Assembly: GCA_002007465.1 (NCBI GenBank) | Contig: LNAC01000275.1 | Location: 892,099 to 956,098 of the forward strand | Direction: 5' to 3' | DNA length: 64,000 nt | From: Ailurus styani | Lineage: Eukaryota > Chordata > Mammalia > Carnivora > Ailuridae | Shown here: positions 33,876 to 45,510 of the stretch, piece by piece | How the letters are laid out: every line of letters starts with the position of its first letter | Position numbering within the stretch: position 1 is the stretch's first letter | Notes under the pieces: generated by a model | What the model was told of the DNA's origin: nothing | What the model saw: the letters and a program-made list of their open reading frames with translations, nothing else | The model's database searches: none | Program-made: the position numbers and the translations under genes

Positions 33876-34069
33876 GGTGCCTGGGTGGCTCAGTCATTAA
33901 GCGTCTACCTTCGGCTTGGGTCACAATCCCAGCATCCTGCGATCAGCCTGTATAGGGCACCCTGCTCCGCGTGAAGCCTGCCTCTCCCCCTTCCACTCCC
34001 CCTGCTTGTGTTCCTTCTCTCTCGCTGTCTCTCTATTAAGTAACTAAAAAACCCAGACAAACAAACCCC
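33876..34069 (+). mobile_element. Can-SINE, older arctoid type
   Basis: 'Cagtcattaagcgtctacc' and 'cactccccctgcttgtg' type with a decayed tail. Duplication acatattatttatgga / acatgttatttatgga (33860, 34070). Confidence 0.92.
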
Positions 34070-34085
34070 ACATGTTATTTATGGA

Positions 34086-35196
34086 AACAAGGTACAAAGA
34101 AGCCACTTTTTTTTTTCCTGTTTTTCCACAAACTCGCTTTACTATCTTGTAACTGCCCCCTTTTAATTATGTGGTGAGTTCACTGAATTGTCCAAAAGAA
34201 CAAGCTTCATTGTTGTATTGAGATGAAAAGTCTGATTAAATATGCCCACTGGAAACATTTATCAGTAGTTCAAGGTATTATAGAATATTGATAATTATGT
34301 CTTTTAATCTTGGCTTCTCATATTGAACAGGTATCATATGTACTTTTTTTGGTTAAAACTAGGGAAATTTGGACAGATTAAGTCAATAATGGTATCTGTA
34401 ATGTTAATCAGTATTTCTCTTAATCAATTTAAAGCATTATTTTCAAATTTTTAGAAGGAAAATGTATGTGCATGTCTATGTATATAGATATATACAGATT
34501 TATATATTTTTCTCTTCTTAAATAAGCAACTTTTTTCACATCATAAATGCTTTTGCAATTAGGTTCAAGCTCTCAAGACTTTCAGGACCCTATTTAATTA
34601 CTTAATTCAATATTTACTACAACTACCCCAATTATGCATCTGTAGCTCACTGAATGCCCATGATGTGCTACAGAAAATAAAACAGGACTTTTTCCTGTAT
34701 GTATGTTTCCTACATGTGAATTTCTCAAAGCTATTTCTATTACCTGCAACAAGCATAGGTGCTTAAGGACTCAAGTGAGTCTTATTTCCTTTCAATATTA
34801 AAAAACTATTTGACTTTCTCAGAACTCTTTAATTTCTTTGGCTGGCACCAGCCACTGAGCTTTTATTACTGTCTTTTTTCTCTCAATAAAATGAAATCCA
34901 TTTAATTTTAAGAACTTTTCTTTACTTTGCTATTGTCCTTCATTGTTTTTAGTAGTAATATGCCCTCTTCATATAAAATGATCGTTAAGCTGGCTTTCTC
35001 ATATCCTTCTTGTATGTGAATTTCCCCAACATTTTTGGTAGTGGTGACGTCTGACCACTCTGGCCAATCCGGAGTCTGAGAAATACTGCTCTGTAGCTTT
35101 CTTCTTCCTCTGAAGTTCATTTATTGTGTTTTCAAAAATTTTTGTGTAGTATGATCTTGTCTGAGCACCAATATTGAACCACATGCTTCTTGAAAG
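34086..35196. other. Single-copy-looking DNA
   Basis: AT-rich, no class recognised. A short TATA-rich patch lies at 34462-34510. The minus-strand frames at 34908-35184 have no family signature. Confidence 0.4.
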
Positions 35197-35208
35197 CCCT
35201 GATGGTTG

Positions 35209-35445
35209 AGCGCCTGGGTGGCTCAGTCAGTTAAGCTTCTGCCTTCGGCTCAGGTCATGATTCCAGGGTCCTGGGATCCAGTCCCACATCAGGCTCCTTG
35301 CTCAGCAGGGAGTCTGCCTCTCCTCCTCCCTCTGTCTCCCCCACCCCCTGGTCCATGCTCACTCACTCACATACTCTGTCTAATAAATAAAATTGAAAGA
35401 AAAGCGAAGGAAAGGAAAGGAAGGAAGAAAGAAAGAAGAAAGAAA
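35209..35445 (+). mobile_element. Can-SINE with an expanded AAGG tail
   Basis: Older type. The usual A-tail has become a 45-bp purine tract of GAAA/GGAA units (35395-35445). Approximate ccctgatggt duplication on either side (near 35197 and 35450). Confidence 0.9.
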
Positions 35446-35799
35446 GTCCACCCTGATGGTCACATTCATCTCCATGTTTCCTACAGTACCTAGAATCCAG
35501 ATTTACACTTAGAATGATCTCTGTGGCTGCTAGCTGAATCTAGCTAAGTTCTCATGTAGAATCATTGTGATGATTTTTGAGATGAAAAAAACAGTCTCAC
35601 AATTTTAGTAGAATGTCTTGTGAAGGAAAACACAGGTGAATCTGTCCTGGTTCCTCTATTAAGCACTGAAATTAGGTTTCAAATTACACTGATGGCTACA
35701 GAAGAATGTTGTTACTAATATTCGCAATATCTAAAATTGTTCTTTCTAATCTATGTATGACACATTTTTTGAATAACAAGTATCAGCAGATGGTGTGGA

Positions 35800-36580
35800 G
35801 CTTTGATAGTTGCTATATTCTTAATTTTTTACTGTGAAAAAATTCAAATTTACAGAAAAACTGTATAAATAGAATAATGAACTTTTCTATAAATTTTGAA
35901 TTTACAGAAATCTTGCAAGGATATAGAGTCAGCCATTTCTAACATTTTGTCATATTTGCTTTGTCTGTGTCTGTGTGTGTACATTATATACACAGACACA
36001 TATTACTTTTGCTGAATCATTTGAAAGTAAACTGCAGCTCTGAGATCCTTTACTCCTAAAGAGTCTGACATGTATCTCCTAAGAACAAGGATGTTTTCTT
36101 ACATAATTGTGGAGAAAAACCTAATTCAGGAAATTTAACGTTATTGTAAGACTATTAATAGTGTTGAATATACAGTACATATTCAAATTTCATCAACTGT
36201 CCCAATAATGTCCTCTATATGTTTTTTTTTCCCTTTTAGATTCAGGATCCAATTCAATACCATACATTGCATTTAGTTATGTGCTGGTTTAGTTGCCTTC
36301 GATCTGAAGCAGTGCCTCTGCTTTCTTTTGCATAACATGGATTTTTAAGAGTATAGGCCAAGTCAATTTGGCATTGTCTGACTGCTTACTCATGACTGAA
36401 TTCAGATTACACGTTGTTGGCCAAATGTCTACCTAAATTCTACTGGATCCTTCTGAGATAATCCCATTAGGAGGCACAGGATGTTAGTTTAGCTTATTAC
36501 TGAAGATGCTAACTTGCATCACTTGGTTAAGATGGTGTCTGCCAGTTCCTGGTACTGTTTTTTACTCACATTTTGGAATC
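35800..36580. mobile_element. Ancient L1-type (L1M) 3' UTR region
   Basis: It matches, from memory, a dispersed mammalian segment: 'aacattttgtcatatttgctt', 'gaatcatttgaaagtaaactg', 'cctaagaacaaggatg', 'attcaaatttcatcaactgtcc', 'caataatgtcctctatatg', 'tgcatttagttatgtgctgg', 'agtataggccaagtcaattt'. I am unsure of the orientation. Confidence 0.55.
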
Positions 36581-36679
36581 AGTAAGCAGAACTTCAAACT
36601 AAGTCTCCCCCATGCCTAAACAGAAATTAGTCTGTTACAATTTGCTATTTTCTGGAACATACTCTTCAATTCACTTCAG

Positions 36680-38018
36680 TCTATCATCTGCCCCTACACT
36701 CCCCCAAAACTTCCCTGTCCTATGCCAGCAGTCACTGTCCTGTTGGTTTTGTTTTTTTTTTTCCCAATCCTTCTCACCAGTTCTCAGCAGCATTCCACAC
36801 CACTGATCATTCCAGTCTTCTAGAAACACCTCTTCCTTTGATGGCTCCTGCTTTTCTTATCTGTCTCCTCTGAAGGCTCTGTTCCCTCTATGCAGTCATT
36901 AAGCATTGAAATTTCCTCAGGATTCATCACAAAGCCTGTATTCCTCTCACTCTATAATCTCTATACAAACTCATCCATGCACATGGCTTCCATTAACAAC
37001 TAAATATAGTTAACTTCCGAATTAATATCTCCAACTTCAAACCATTCTTTGAGCTTAAGTCCCAAATAGCATTGCCTCCTTCATAAGCTCCACTTGAAAA
37101 AAATCACAAAGCTCATACTCAAAACACTTAAAGCCAAACGTCTGCTCTTCTTTGTATCAATGAAGGACATATAAAATGAAAACCCATGATTCTTAATACT
37201 GCTTTTATTAATCACCTCTCCCCCAAATCCAATCCAGTAACAAACTGTATTGTTTTAACAGGCAAATCTATCCACTTCTCCCTAAACCCACAGCTAGCAC
37301 TTTAATTCCTTAATCTAAGACATCAGGAACGTCTGTCTTAGACTCCCTGCATTTACTCTTGCCCCTGTACTCCATATCCCATTGTCTAAAATGGGGCCAG
37401 AATTCTCTTTGCAATTAGTATCTCTCTCTCTCACTCTTTCTCACTCTCTCTATTCTCATTCTCGCATGCAGATATACACACACTCACACAGCATACTCAT
37501 TCTGTACTTAAAACCTCTGATGTCCTTCACTGATCTGGGGATGAAGATCTACATCCTTTTCTTAGCATGGTTGAAAAGATTTGCAGAAAGTAACACCTAC
37601 CTACCTTCCAACTTTATTATAAGCACCCGTAGGCCTCATTTTCTTTACATTAGTCAAATAAACCTGCTCTCATTTTCAGAAAAGTGACATTTTTATTCCT
37701 TACCCAGAGAATTAACACATGCTCTTTCCTTGGCCTAGTTAATTTCTTTCCATGACTCAGAACTTAGTTCAAGTATCACTTCCTCCATGAAACCTCCTTT
37801 ACTCATCAGACTATGTCGTATATACTCGTTGCACCAGATTTCTTTTTATTACAATTAATTACATCTTTATTTATATGATTACCTGAGTGTCTAACTTTTA
37901 GACTCTATGTTCCATGGAGACAAGGGTCTTTTCCTTTCGGCCCATCATTTAACCCCAGCACTTTGCTCAGTGCCTGCCATATGGTAGGTGTTGAATAATA
38001 AATACATGTACATATTTT
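36680..38018 (+). mobile_element. Long LINE-2 fragment
   Basis: About 1.3 kb colinear with L2: 'caacttcaaaccattctttg', 'catccttttcttagcatgg', 'ctctttccttggcctag', 'cttagttcaagtatcacttcc', 'ccatgaaacctcctttac', 'tatgttccatggagacaagg', 'cagtgcctgccatatggtagg', 'tgttgaataataaata'. A CT/CA-rich simple repeat interrupts it at 37424-37495. One of the longest ancient remnants in the window. Confidence 0.8.
37424..37495. repeat. CT/CA-rich simple sequence
   Basis: (CT)n with CACT and CACA units inside the L2 remnant. It causes the long plus-strand frame 37382-37687. Confidence 0.8.
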
Positions 38019-38035
38019 TATTGAATTCATTTCCT

Positions 38036-38122
38036 CCCATCCAAGTACTAACCAGGCCCAACCCTGCTTAGCTTCCGAGATCAGATGAGATCAGGCGCGT
38101 TCAGGGTGGTATTGCCGTAGAC
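38036..38122 (-). pseudogene. 5S rRNA retro-pseudogene, 3'-truncated
   Basis: On the minus strand this is the first 87 nt of 5S rRNA. It starts exactly at the mature 5' end (GTCTACGGC) and ends at ...TACTTGGATGGG, with about four substitutions, mostly at CpG sites. The last third, including the end of the C-box, is missing, so it should not be transcribed as 5S. A perfect 15-bp direct repeat ttgaattcatttcct (38021-38035, 38123-38137) flanks it. No A-tail is present. Confidence 0.95.
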
Positions 38123-38303
38123 TTGAATTCATTTCCTTATCAAACACTTTTATTGTGTTTACTACATTGTGCCAGGCACCATTCTAAGTATTTTTAAAAT
38201 GTTAAATTATGTTTTATTAACTCCCTTTTCAAGCGCTTTCAGCTACTTGTTTTAGACTGCATTATAATCAACACTACTTCAACTTCATGATATGAAGCAC
38301 ACA

Positions 38304-38317
38304 TTTTTTTTTTTTTT
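38304..38317 (-). mobile_element. Poly(A)-only retro-insertion
   Basis: A T-run lies between two copies of gaagcacacatttt (38294-38307 and 38318-38331), so about ten T bases are the whole insert. On the minus strand the empty site reads TTT/AAAATG, an ideal L1 endonuclease target. Confidence 0.7.
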
Positions 38318-38339
38318 GAAGCACACATTTTAAATGGAC

Positions 38340-39335
38340 GGAGTATTTTTCTGGGCCTTATAAAGGTGTACTTTTAAGAGGCTTTCTTGTGAACTTCACA
38401 TGCTATCCTGCTATCCTAAAATGTATCTCCCAATACCCAAATCATAGTGTGAACACAGATGACATAGCTCTGTGAAATTAATCACCTTGATGGGAATTGT
38501 TTGTGAAATGTTCCTGTTTAGATAATATCTGATAATGCTGGGAGAAGTATGGTTTCAATTATTTCACATATTCATTAGGTGAATAATTATTAGATAATAC
38601 AGGAGTGAACGAAAAGAACTTCAGTAATTTTTATGAACCTAAAGACCCATGAAAGACCCATGTGGTAAATCTTAGCGCAGAGCTGGGTTCAACAAAGCAT
38701 CATCCAACCACCAGAAGGAACTTGGAAAATGTTCTAAAATTATTAACTTGAGTTTCTTGAAGAATTATAAAGTCAATCCAATATCCTCATCTTCCCCTCT
38801 TAAAAAGTCTGAAGACTCAACTTCCTGCAGATTTTCACTCCTCAAAAATTATCACATACTCATTATTTCCTACTCTCAACTCTGTGCCACGTCATCTTGC
38901 TTCCTGGGATATGCACCATGCTGGACACTGTAAATTGTTTCAACTCTCACTGTCTGTTTTTTGTTTGTTTTGTTTTGTTTTAGGGAATCATATGTCTTTT
39001 CCATACTTCTCCTACTCTCCAATTATTTTAATAGTGGAATGAGGAGAAATTTGGATACTCACATGGTAATGGTTTTACACTTAAGAGGCATCTCAAAGTA
39101 CAGTGTTCACAAGAATCATCTGGAAAGCTTGTTTAACAAATGCCTGAGCTCCACCAATAGAGATTATCATTCAGTAGGTATGGAGTCAGGTCGACAAAAC
39201 TGCATTTCTTTCAGAGTTTGTGTGTTCTTGAAGAAATCTTTGCTTAACCCAATGTCACAATTATTATTCTATATGTATTTATCTTTTCTTCTAGAAGTCT
39301 GATAGTTTTAACCCTCACTTTCAAGCTCCATTTCA
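38340..39335. other. Single-copy-looking DNA
   Basis: Nothing recognised. Frames at 38748-39302 carry no domain signature. Confidence 0.4.
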
Positions 39336-39339
39336 AGTT

Positions 39340-39885
39340 GACTTGAGGGATGGTATTAAGTAAGAATAGGAGTTCATTTTTTTCCCCATATGCATATCCA
39401 ATTGTTTCAGCACCATTAAATTACTCTAGCATATCTGAAAATCAACCGGATCATGTATGTGTGGCTATATCTCTGGATTCTCCATCTGGTCCATATAGGG
39501 TTGAATATGGTATGTTTAAAGTAAGTCTTCAAAAAATTAGTCCTCTAAATTTGTTCTTCTTTTTTCAAAATTGGTTTGGGTATTCTGGGTTCCTGGAATT
39601 TCCATATAGATTTTAGAATAAACTTGCTAGGATTTTGATTGGTATTGCATTGATTCAATATGAAGAGAAATGCAGTATTAGGACTTCCAATTTACACATG
39701 GTAAATATCTCCCTTTGTTTAGGTCTTCTTTAATTCCCTTCAGTAAAGTTTTGTAGTTTTTAGTATATAGTTTTTACACATTTATTCTCTATAGTTACAC
39801 AGCCATTCAACTTTTCTATTTCTTCTTAGGTTCACTTGAAAACTGCTGGTCTTTTTAAGGAATTTTTCCATTTCAAAGAAAATCT
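39340..39885 (-). mobile_element. LINE-1 ORF2 fragment (L1M), reverse
   Basis: The reverse complement of ORF2 in order: 'catatgcatatccaattgtttc', 'tctggattctccatctggtcc', 'ttgttcttcttttttcaaaattgg', 'ttccatatagattttagaataa', 'ttgattggtattgcattg', 'aggtcttctttaattccc' and 'ttttctatttcttctta'. Not flanked by its own 3' end here, so truncated at both sides. Confidence 0.85.
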
Positions 39886-39889
39886 GCCT

Positions 39890-41318
39890 TTATAAAAAGC
39901 TCCCAGATATTGACATGGGACTATACAAGGCTAGCACTTTGATACCATTGTACCATATCACTACAAATTGTCAGTGGCATAACAGATTTCTGTTAGGTAC
40001 ATACTCTTTTATTTGCTATAATTTACAGAGAAAACCTCTCAGGATATAAATCTCAGGAAACAGAGTGACATCAAATTCTTAAATATTATCCCAAATAGAC
40101 ATTTAAGTCAAAATATGTTCAAGTTTTAGAATGAAAGTCATATTACTGTCCAACTGTCAGTAATAATTGTGAGTGAGTTTTAGCATCTATTCTTGTACAG
40201 CTTAAACAATATATAAACAGGATCACATTCTTATACTCAGAGGATCTTGTCTCAAGGTAGAAATAAAATGACAGGCCATAACTGGAACTATTTTTGTGGA
40301 TTTGAGTAAATGTTGCTCTGTTTTTGCCTATCCCAGAAAAATGCAGCAGCAGTGATTTCTAAGAAATACCAAATTACCACAGGCTGACATATATATGACT
40401 GAAGAATACAACAAATTAAGTCAAAGGTTAATGGGTGATTAATGGCTAAATCTTAGCCTAGTGGGAATCACTGGTACTTTCCCTGCACGAGATCTGTTTT
40501 GAGTCCTTTGTAGGTTTTATTTCATATAACTCTGATTCTGCTACTATTTTACCTATTTCCTGAGAGAAAAATGAATGCATTTCTATTATCATACCATAAA
40601 GGTATTAGGTTTGGGCTTGAACCAAGTAGCTGGACTGGTAACACTTTAAGAACCATGCCTGGCTCAATGTAAACTTGAAATAATTTTCTTGATCAGTGAC
40701 AACTTAACAAGTAAAGGTAGGATCCCAGGTCAACTAATCACAGCTGGTGATGGGTCTTCTCTTATATTTGTCTATATTCCTCTTTCTCCTGATGCTTCCT
40801 GAGTCTTTGTCAAAAAGGAGTAAGGACTGGGAAAAGAAATGCAGTACAGTGGTATTTATATGGCAGGAAGTAAAGAACAATTGTTGAGGGAGAGAATGCT
40901 GACCTCCTTGATTAGTTTCAGAGATAAGAAATTCCTACAGGATTTAGGAATTGACAGTGAGGCAGTATGTCAGACCCTGGGCATCATGACAGGCCATAAA
41001 CAGGTAGGTGTGTGGTAACCAAAATTAGCATGAGAGGTTTATATCACTTTATATTGGTCAATTAGGGACCTCAAGAAAGTCAACTCTGTTGTAATAGCCA
41101 ATGAATAATAAAAGATAAATATAAGGGGCAACTTACAAATTATCTCTGAAGGACCAACCAGCAGTGGCCACCAGTATATTCAGAAGCAAATATTAAGAAG
41201 AAAAATACTAGAGATACAAGGTAAGGTGAATGAAGAAAGCATTTTGTGCATACCTCTCTCAGGATACTTACTACTTTGTTTCAGAGTAACTTGTTGACAG
41301 GTTAGTTTCCTAAGTAGA
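39890..41318. other. Single-copy-looking DNA
   Basis: 1.4 kb with nothing recognised. Confidence 0.4.
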
Positions 41319-41319
41319 C

Positions 41320-41425
41320 TACAAACTTCTTGAGATCTAGAAACTCACTCTAATCATCTTTGTTTCTGTAGCACTTGGTGCAAGGTCTGGGGCTTTAACA
41401 GGCACCCCATGGATGGTTAAAAATG
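41320..41425 (+). mobile_element. LINE-2 3' end fragment
   Basis: 'Gactacaaacttcttgagatc', 'catctttgtttctgtagcac' and 'tgaatgagtgacc' fit the end of L2. Confidence 0.6.
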
Positions 41426-41434
41426 AATGAGTGA

Positions 41435-42262
41435 CCAAAGATGATATACACATGGCCAACAAACATATGAAAAGATGCTCAATATCAGTAATGATTCAGG
41501 AAAGGCAAACATAAGCCATGTTAAGATATCACTTTATACCTATTAGGATGGTTACTAACACAAAAACAGAAAACAAGTGTTGGGAAGGATGTGGAGAAAT
41601 TGGAACCCTTGTGCACTATGGGTGGGAATGGAAAATGGTGCAGCTACAATGGAGAATAGTATGGTAGTTCCTCAAAAAATTAAAAATATAATTACCATAG
41701 GACTCAGCAGTTACACTTCTCAGGTATATACCCAAAAGAACTGAAAGCAGAAGCTCAGAGAAGTATTTGCACAACCCTGTTCATAGCAGCATTATCTACA
41801 ACAGCCAAGAGATGGAAGCAACCCAAGCATCTACTGGGAGATGAACAAATAAACAGAATGTAGTACATACATATAATGGTATATTTTTCAGCCTTAAAAA
41901 GTAAGAAAATTCTAACACGTGTTACAGCATGGATGAACCTTGAGGACATTATGCTCAGTGAAATAAACCAATCACAAAGAGGCAAATGTTGTAAGTTTCC
42001 ACTCACACAAGTATCTAGTGTTGTCAAATTCATAGAGACGTAAAGTAAAACAGTGGTTGCCAGAAGTTTGGGGAGGGGGACATGGAGAGTCATTATTTAA
42101 TGAGTATATGGTTTTAGTTCTGCAAGACAAAAATGTCCTGGAAATAGTTCCCCAAGAATGTGACTATGCTTAAATGTACTGACTGTACATTTAAAAATGG
42201 TTAAGATGGTAAATTTGATGTTATATAGCTTTTACTACAATAAAAAAATTTTTAATGAAAGA
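41435..42262 (+). mobile_element. LINE-1 3' end (L1MA/MB-like)
   Basis: Well-preserved ORF2 C-terminal and 3' UTR sequence: 'atggccaacaaacatatg', 'gaaaagatgctcaat', 'aggatgtggagaaattgg', 'cccaaaagaactgaaagcag', 'tgttcatagcagcattatc', 'ggatgaaccttgaggacatt', 'aacagtggttgccagaag', 'tggtaaatttgatgttat', then the A-rich end. The opposite-strand 112-codon frame (41755-42093) is its shadow. Confidence 0.92.
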
Positions 42263-42370
42263 ATGAGTAAATGAATGCAGGGCTAAATGAATGAATGAAT
42301 TAATAAATAGTAAACATAAAAAATAAAATAAACATAATAAATAATAAACACGAATAAATAAAAAATCTAG
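42262..42370. repeat. AATG/AATA simple sequence
   Basis: Tail-derived array of ATGA, AATA and AAAT units following the L1. Confidence 0.75.
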
Positions 42371-43437
42371 TTATAAATGATATAAATGATTTATGATATA
42401 TTTAGAATATATCATATTTTAATTTGTTGGTTAAAAAAATAGTAAGTCTACAGTGCTATCCTATAAAATATTTACAATATGGGTCTGGTTAGATACTTGG
42501 TATTTGGTATTTGTTAGACTTACCAGAATATAGTACTGTGTTTGGGACTCTGTTGTTTTAAAAACTGTGAAAAAAGCAAAAAAATTTCCAAAAAAAAAAG
42601 AACAAAACACTCAAAGATAAGACGACAGAAAAAAAAACAGAAAACATGTAAAGCATTACTCATTTCAAGGAAGAGGAAGCCAAGAGTCTCCTCAGTTTTC
42701 ACACTCAGGATGGATTAGTATAGCAGACAAATTTTAACTTCACAGGTGAAACTGGCTTAAATTGCAATAAGAGATTTAAGAGGATCCACAAAAGACACCA
42801 ATGAACATTTTAGATTTTTCTAATAAAATTAAAGAGCAGAATTCAGAAGGTCTGAGTTGAAATTTTAAGAGAAATATAACTTCAAGGTAATATGGAAAAT
42901 TGTTCAAAATTTGGACATAAAGCAAAGGATAGTGCCTGTTCTTGCAATGTAATAGGAAGTACTGTGTAACAGACCCACCCAAGGATTACTTCAATTTCTA
43001 GGAGAAATGTACCTCTGTTTGATTTACTGTTTTATATCAATTAGTGCCTAGTCTCTGTGAAATTAGATGTTAATTTTCAGATTTCTGTCATAGAAAAGAT
43101 AATACAAATGGTTACAGTTTTATTGTTATGTAGCTCATTAACCAGTTTAGTATTTAACCATGCAATCTTATTTCAGCATTTTGTGTTTCACTGGCTATAA
43201 GTACTCAAACACTCAAATGCCCCTTTAATCATATTTAGCATCCTATTGGTCCCTTTGTTATTGCCATATATGAGTCATGTTTTTAACTTCTTGAATATTG
43301 TACTTTTACCTAATACTACTACTTGATTTAAGATGGCACCTATGTTATTCAGATAGCAAATGAATATAAGCAAAGAAAACTCTTATAGTTCTATTTATCA
43401 TGGAATGAAAGAAAATGAGAATTTAAATACAAAATTC
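42371..43437. other. Single-copy-looking AT-rich DNA
   Basis: Nothing recognised. Confidence 0.4.
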
Positions 43438-43452
43438 AAAGGAGCTCTCACT

Positions 43453-43652
43453 GGAGTGCCTGGTGGCTCAGTCAGTTAAACGTCTGCCTTTGGCTCAGGT
43501 CATGATCCCAGGGTCCTGGGATCAAGCCCCACGTTGGGCTCCCTGCTCACTGGGGAGCCTGCTTCTCTCTCTCCTTCCCATTTGTGTGCTCTCTCTCACT
43601 ATCTCTGTCTCTCTCTCAAATAAATAAAAAATCTTTAAAAAAAGGGGAAAAA
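43453..43652 (+). mobile_element. Can-SINE, older type
   Basis: 15-bp perfect duplication aaaggagctctcact (43438-43452, 43653-43667). First of a five-SINE cluster. Confidence 0.95.
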
Positions 43653-43916
43653 AAAGGAGCTCTCACTAACTAAATCTTGGACAATTTGTGCCTCAATTTA
43701 AATAGTGAAAGTAACAGCATGTAATCCAAATAATTAAAATAAGAACCTAAGAATACAGGTTGATATAAGTAAATGAGTTGAATGAATGAATGAAGGAGAA
43801 AGAAAGGTCTTCTTTACACTATAATGTAAAAGGAATAAATTATACAGAAAATTATCTTTTAAACTCATTATTAATTAATCAATAAATAACTGATTCAGGC
43901 AAGAATCATCAATGGA

Positions 43917-44120
43917 GGGACGCCTGGGTGGCTCAGTTGGTTAAGCAGCTGCCTTTGGCTCAGGTCATGATCCCAGGGTCCTGGGTTTGAGTCCCATATC
44001 AGGATCCTTGCTCGGCAGGGATCCTGCTTCTCCCTCTGCCTCTGCCTGCCACTCTGCCTGCTTATGCTCTCTCTCTCTCTCTCTCTGACAAATAAATAAA
44101 TAAAATCTTTAAAACAAAAA
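43917..44120 (+). mobile_element. Can-SINE, older type
   Basis: Approximate duplication agaatcatcaatgga / agatcatcaatgga (43902, 44121). Long (CT)n body. Confidence 0.93.
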
Positions 44121-44424
44121 AGATCATCAATGGATGCTAAAACTAAGGGTGAAGGTTTCATGAAAAATAGGATATTTACATAATCTCAAACTGTCTCCCC
44201 ACAAATTAGTTATAAATCACAAAGTGATATAAATTACAAAGATATGAGAATATATGTACCCTGAGAAGACACAGTTTTCCTTCATTGGTATTCTTCCCCC
44301 AAAATGCATAGCCTAAATCATGAGGAAATCTCAAAGTAGGGATAAACCTAGGAACATTCTGCAAAAAACTAACCAGTATTCTTCAAAAATATTTATGCCA
44401 TTTTATGGGGGGGGGGGAGGTACC

Positions 44425-44760
44425 CTTCTGTACTGTTGATAGGAAACTGGTGCAGCCACTTTGAAAAAAAATAGAGGTCACTATACTATTCTTGTAAATT
44501 TTTAGTGAGACTGCAATAATTTCAAAATAAATTTTTTTAAAAATTTTATTTGAGAGAGAGAATGAGAGAGAGAAGCACGAGTAGGGAGAGGGAGAGGGAG
44601 AGGGAGAAGAAGACTCCCCGCTGAACAGGAAGCCTGACATGGGGCTCAATTCCAGGACGCTGGGATAACGACCTGAGCCAAAGGCAGACACTTAACCAAC
44701 AGAGCCACCCAGGTGCCCCTTCAAAATAAAATTTTAAAAAACCAAGGTGGTAACAATAAC
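44425..44760 (+). mobile_element. LINE-1 fragment, split by a SINE
   Basis: 'Actgttgataggaaactggtgcag' and 'ccactttgaaaaaaaatag' are L1 ORF2 text. The part after it ('gagactgcaataatttcaaaat') is a shortened 3' end. Confidence 0.55.
44536..44719 (-). mobile_element. Can-SINE, diverged
   Basis: Duplication ttcaaaataaatttt / ttcaaaataaaatttt (44521, 44720). It lies between two plus-strand SINEs, giving inverted arrangements on both sides. Confidence 0.92.
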
Positions 44761-44834
44761 TAAGACATCTAAAGAAATAGATAGCAAATAATAATTTCCC
44801 GTGATATATAATAAAAGGTAAAAATATATTTCTA

Positions 44835-45013
44835 GGGTTGCCTGGGTGGCTCAGTTGGTTAAGCAACCAACTCTTGATTTTGATCTCAGGGTGGTGGGAT
44901 CAAGCCCCATGTCGGGCTCCACAGGGAGTCTGCTTCTCTCCTTCTCCCTCTCCCTCTGCTTCTCCCTCTGCTTGCACATCTCTTCCTCTCTCTTATAAAT
45001 AAATAAATCTTTA
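44835..45013 (+). mobile_element. Can-SINE, old 'caaccaactcttgattt' type
   Basis: It shares the 'accaactcttgattttgatctcagggt' head with the short tRNA-type SINEs but keeps a CT-rich body, an intermediate form. Approximate aaaaatatatttcta duplication. Confidence 0.88.
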
Positions 45014-45294
45014 AAAATGTATCTATATTTTTAAATCTAATGGTAAATATTAGGTAATACTTGAGCACTTGTATTCATGGGTATAGACAAAAGTTTAAAC
45101 ATTCAAATGATTAATTTTTCCATTGCATTCTGAAAATATAAGCACTTAATGGTTAATAAGTAATTATGCAAGAAATCTAATTTCTGGGAAAACTGAAAGG
45201 ATGAATGACCCAGTAGGACTTCTGTGTATCAATTATTCTGACAAAGTAAGAATTATCACCATTGACAATTAAAGAACATCAGAAAACTGATGTC

Positions 45295-45496
45295 GGGGCA
45301 CCTGGGTGGCTCAGTGGGTTAAAGCTTCTGCCTTTGGCTCAGGTCATGATCTCAGGGTCCTGGGATCGAGTTCCGCATTGGGCTCTCTGCTCAGCAGGGA
45401 GCCTGCTTCCTCCTCTCTCTCTCTCTGCCTGCCTCTCTGCCTACTTGTGACCTCTCTCTGTCAAATAAAATTAAAAAAAAAAAAACTTAAAAAAAA
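45295..45496 (+). mobile_element. Can-SINE, mustelid type
   Basis: Perfect 14-bp duplication agaaaactgatgtc (45281-45294, 45497-45510). Last of the cluster. Confidence 0.95.
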
Positions 45497-45510
45497 AGAA
45501 AACTGATGTC

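Noticed and set aside
41755..42093. 112-codon minus-strand frame
   Set aside because: Antisense shadow of an L1 3' end.
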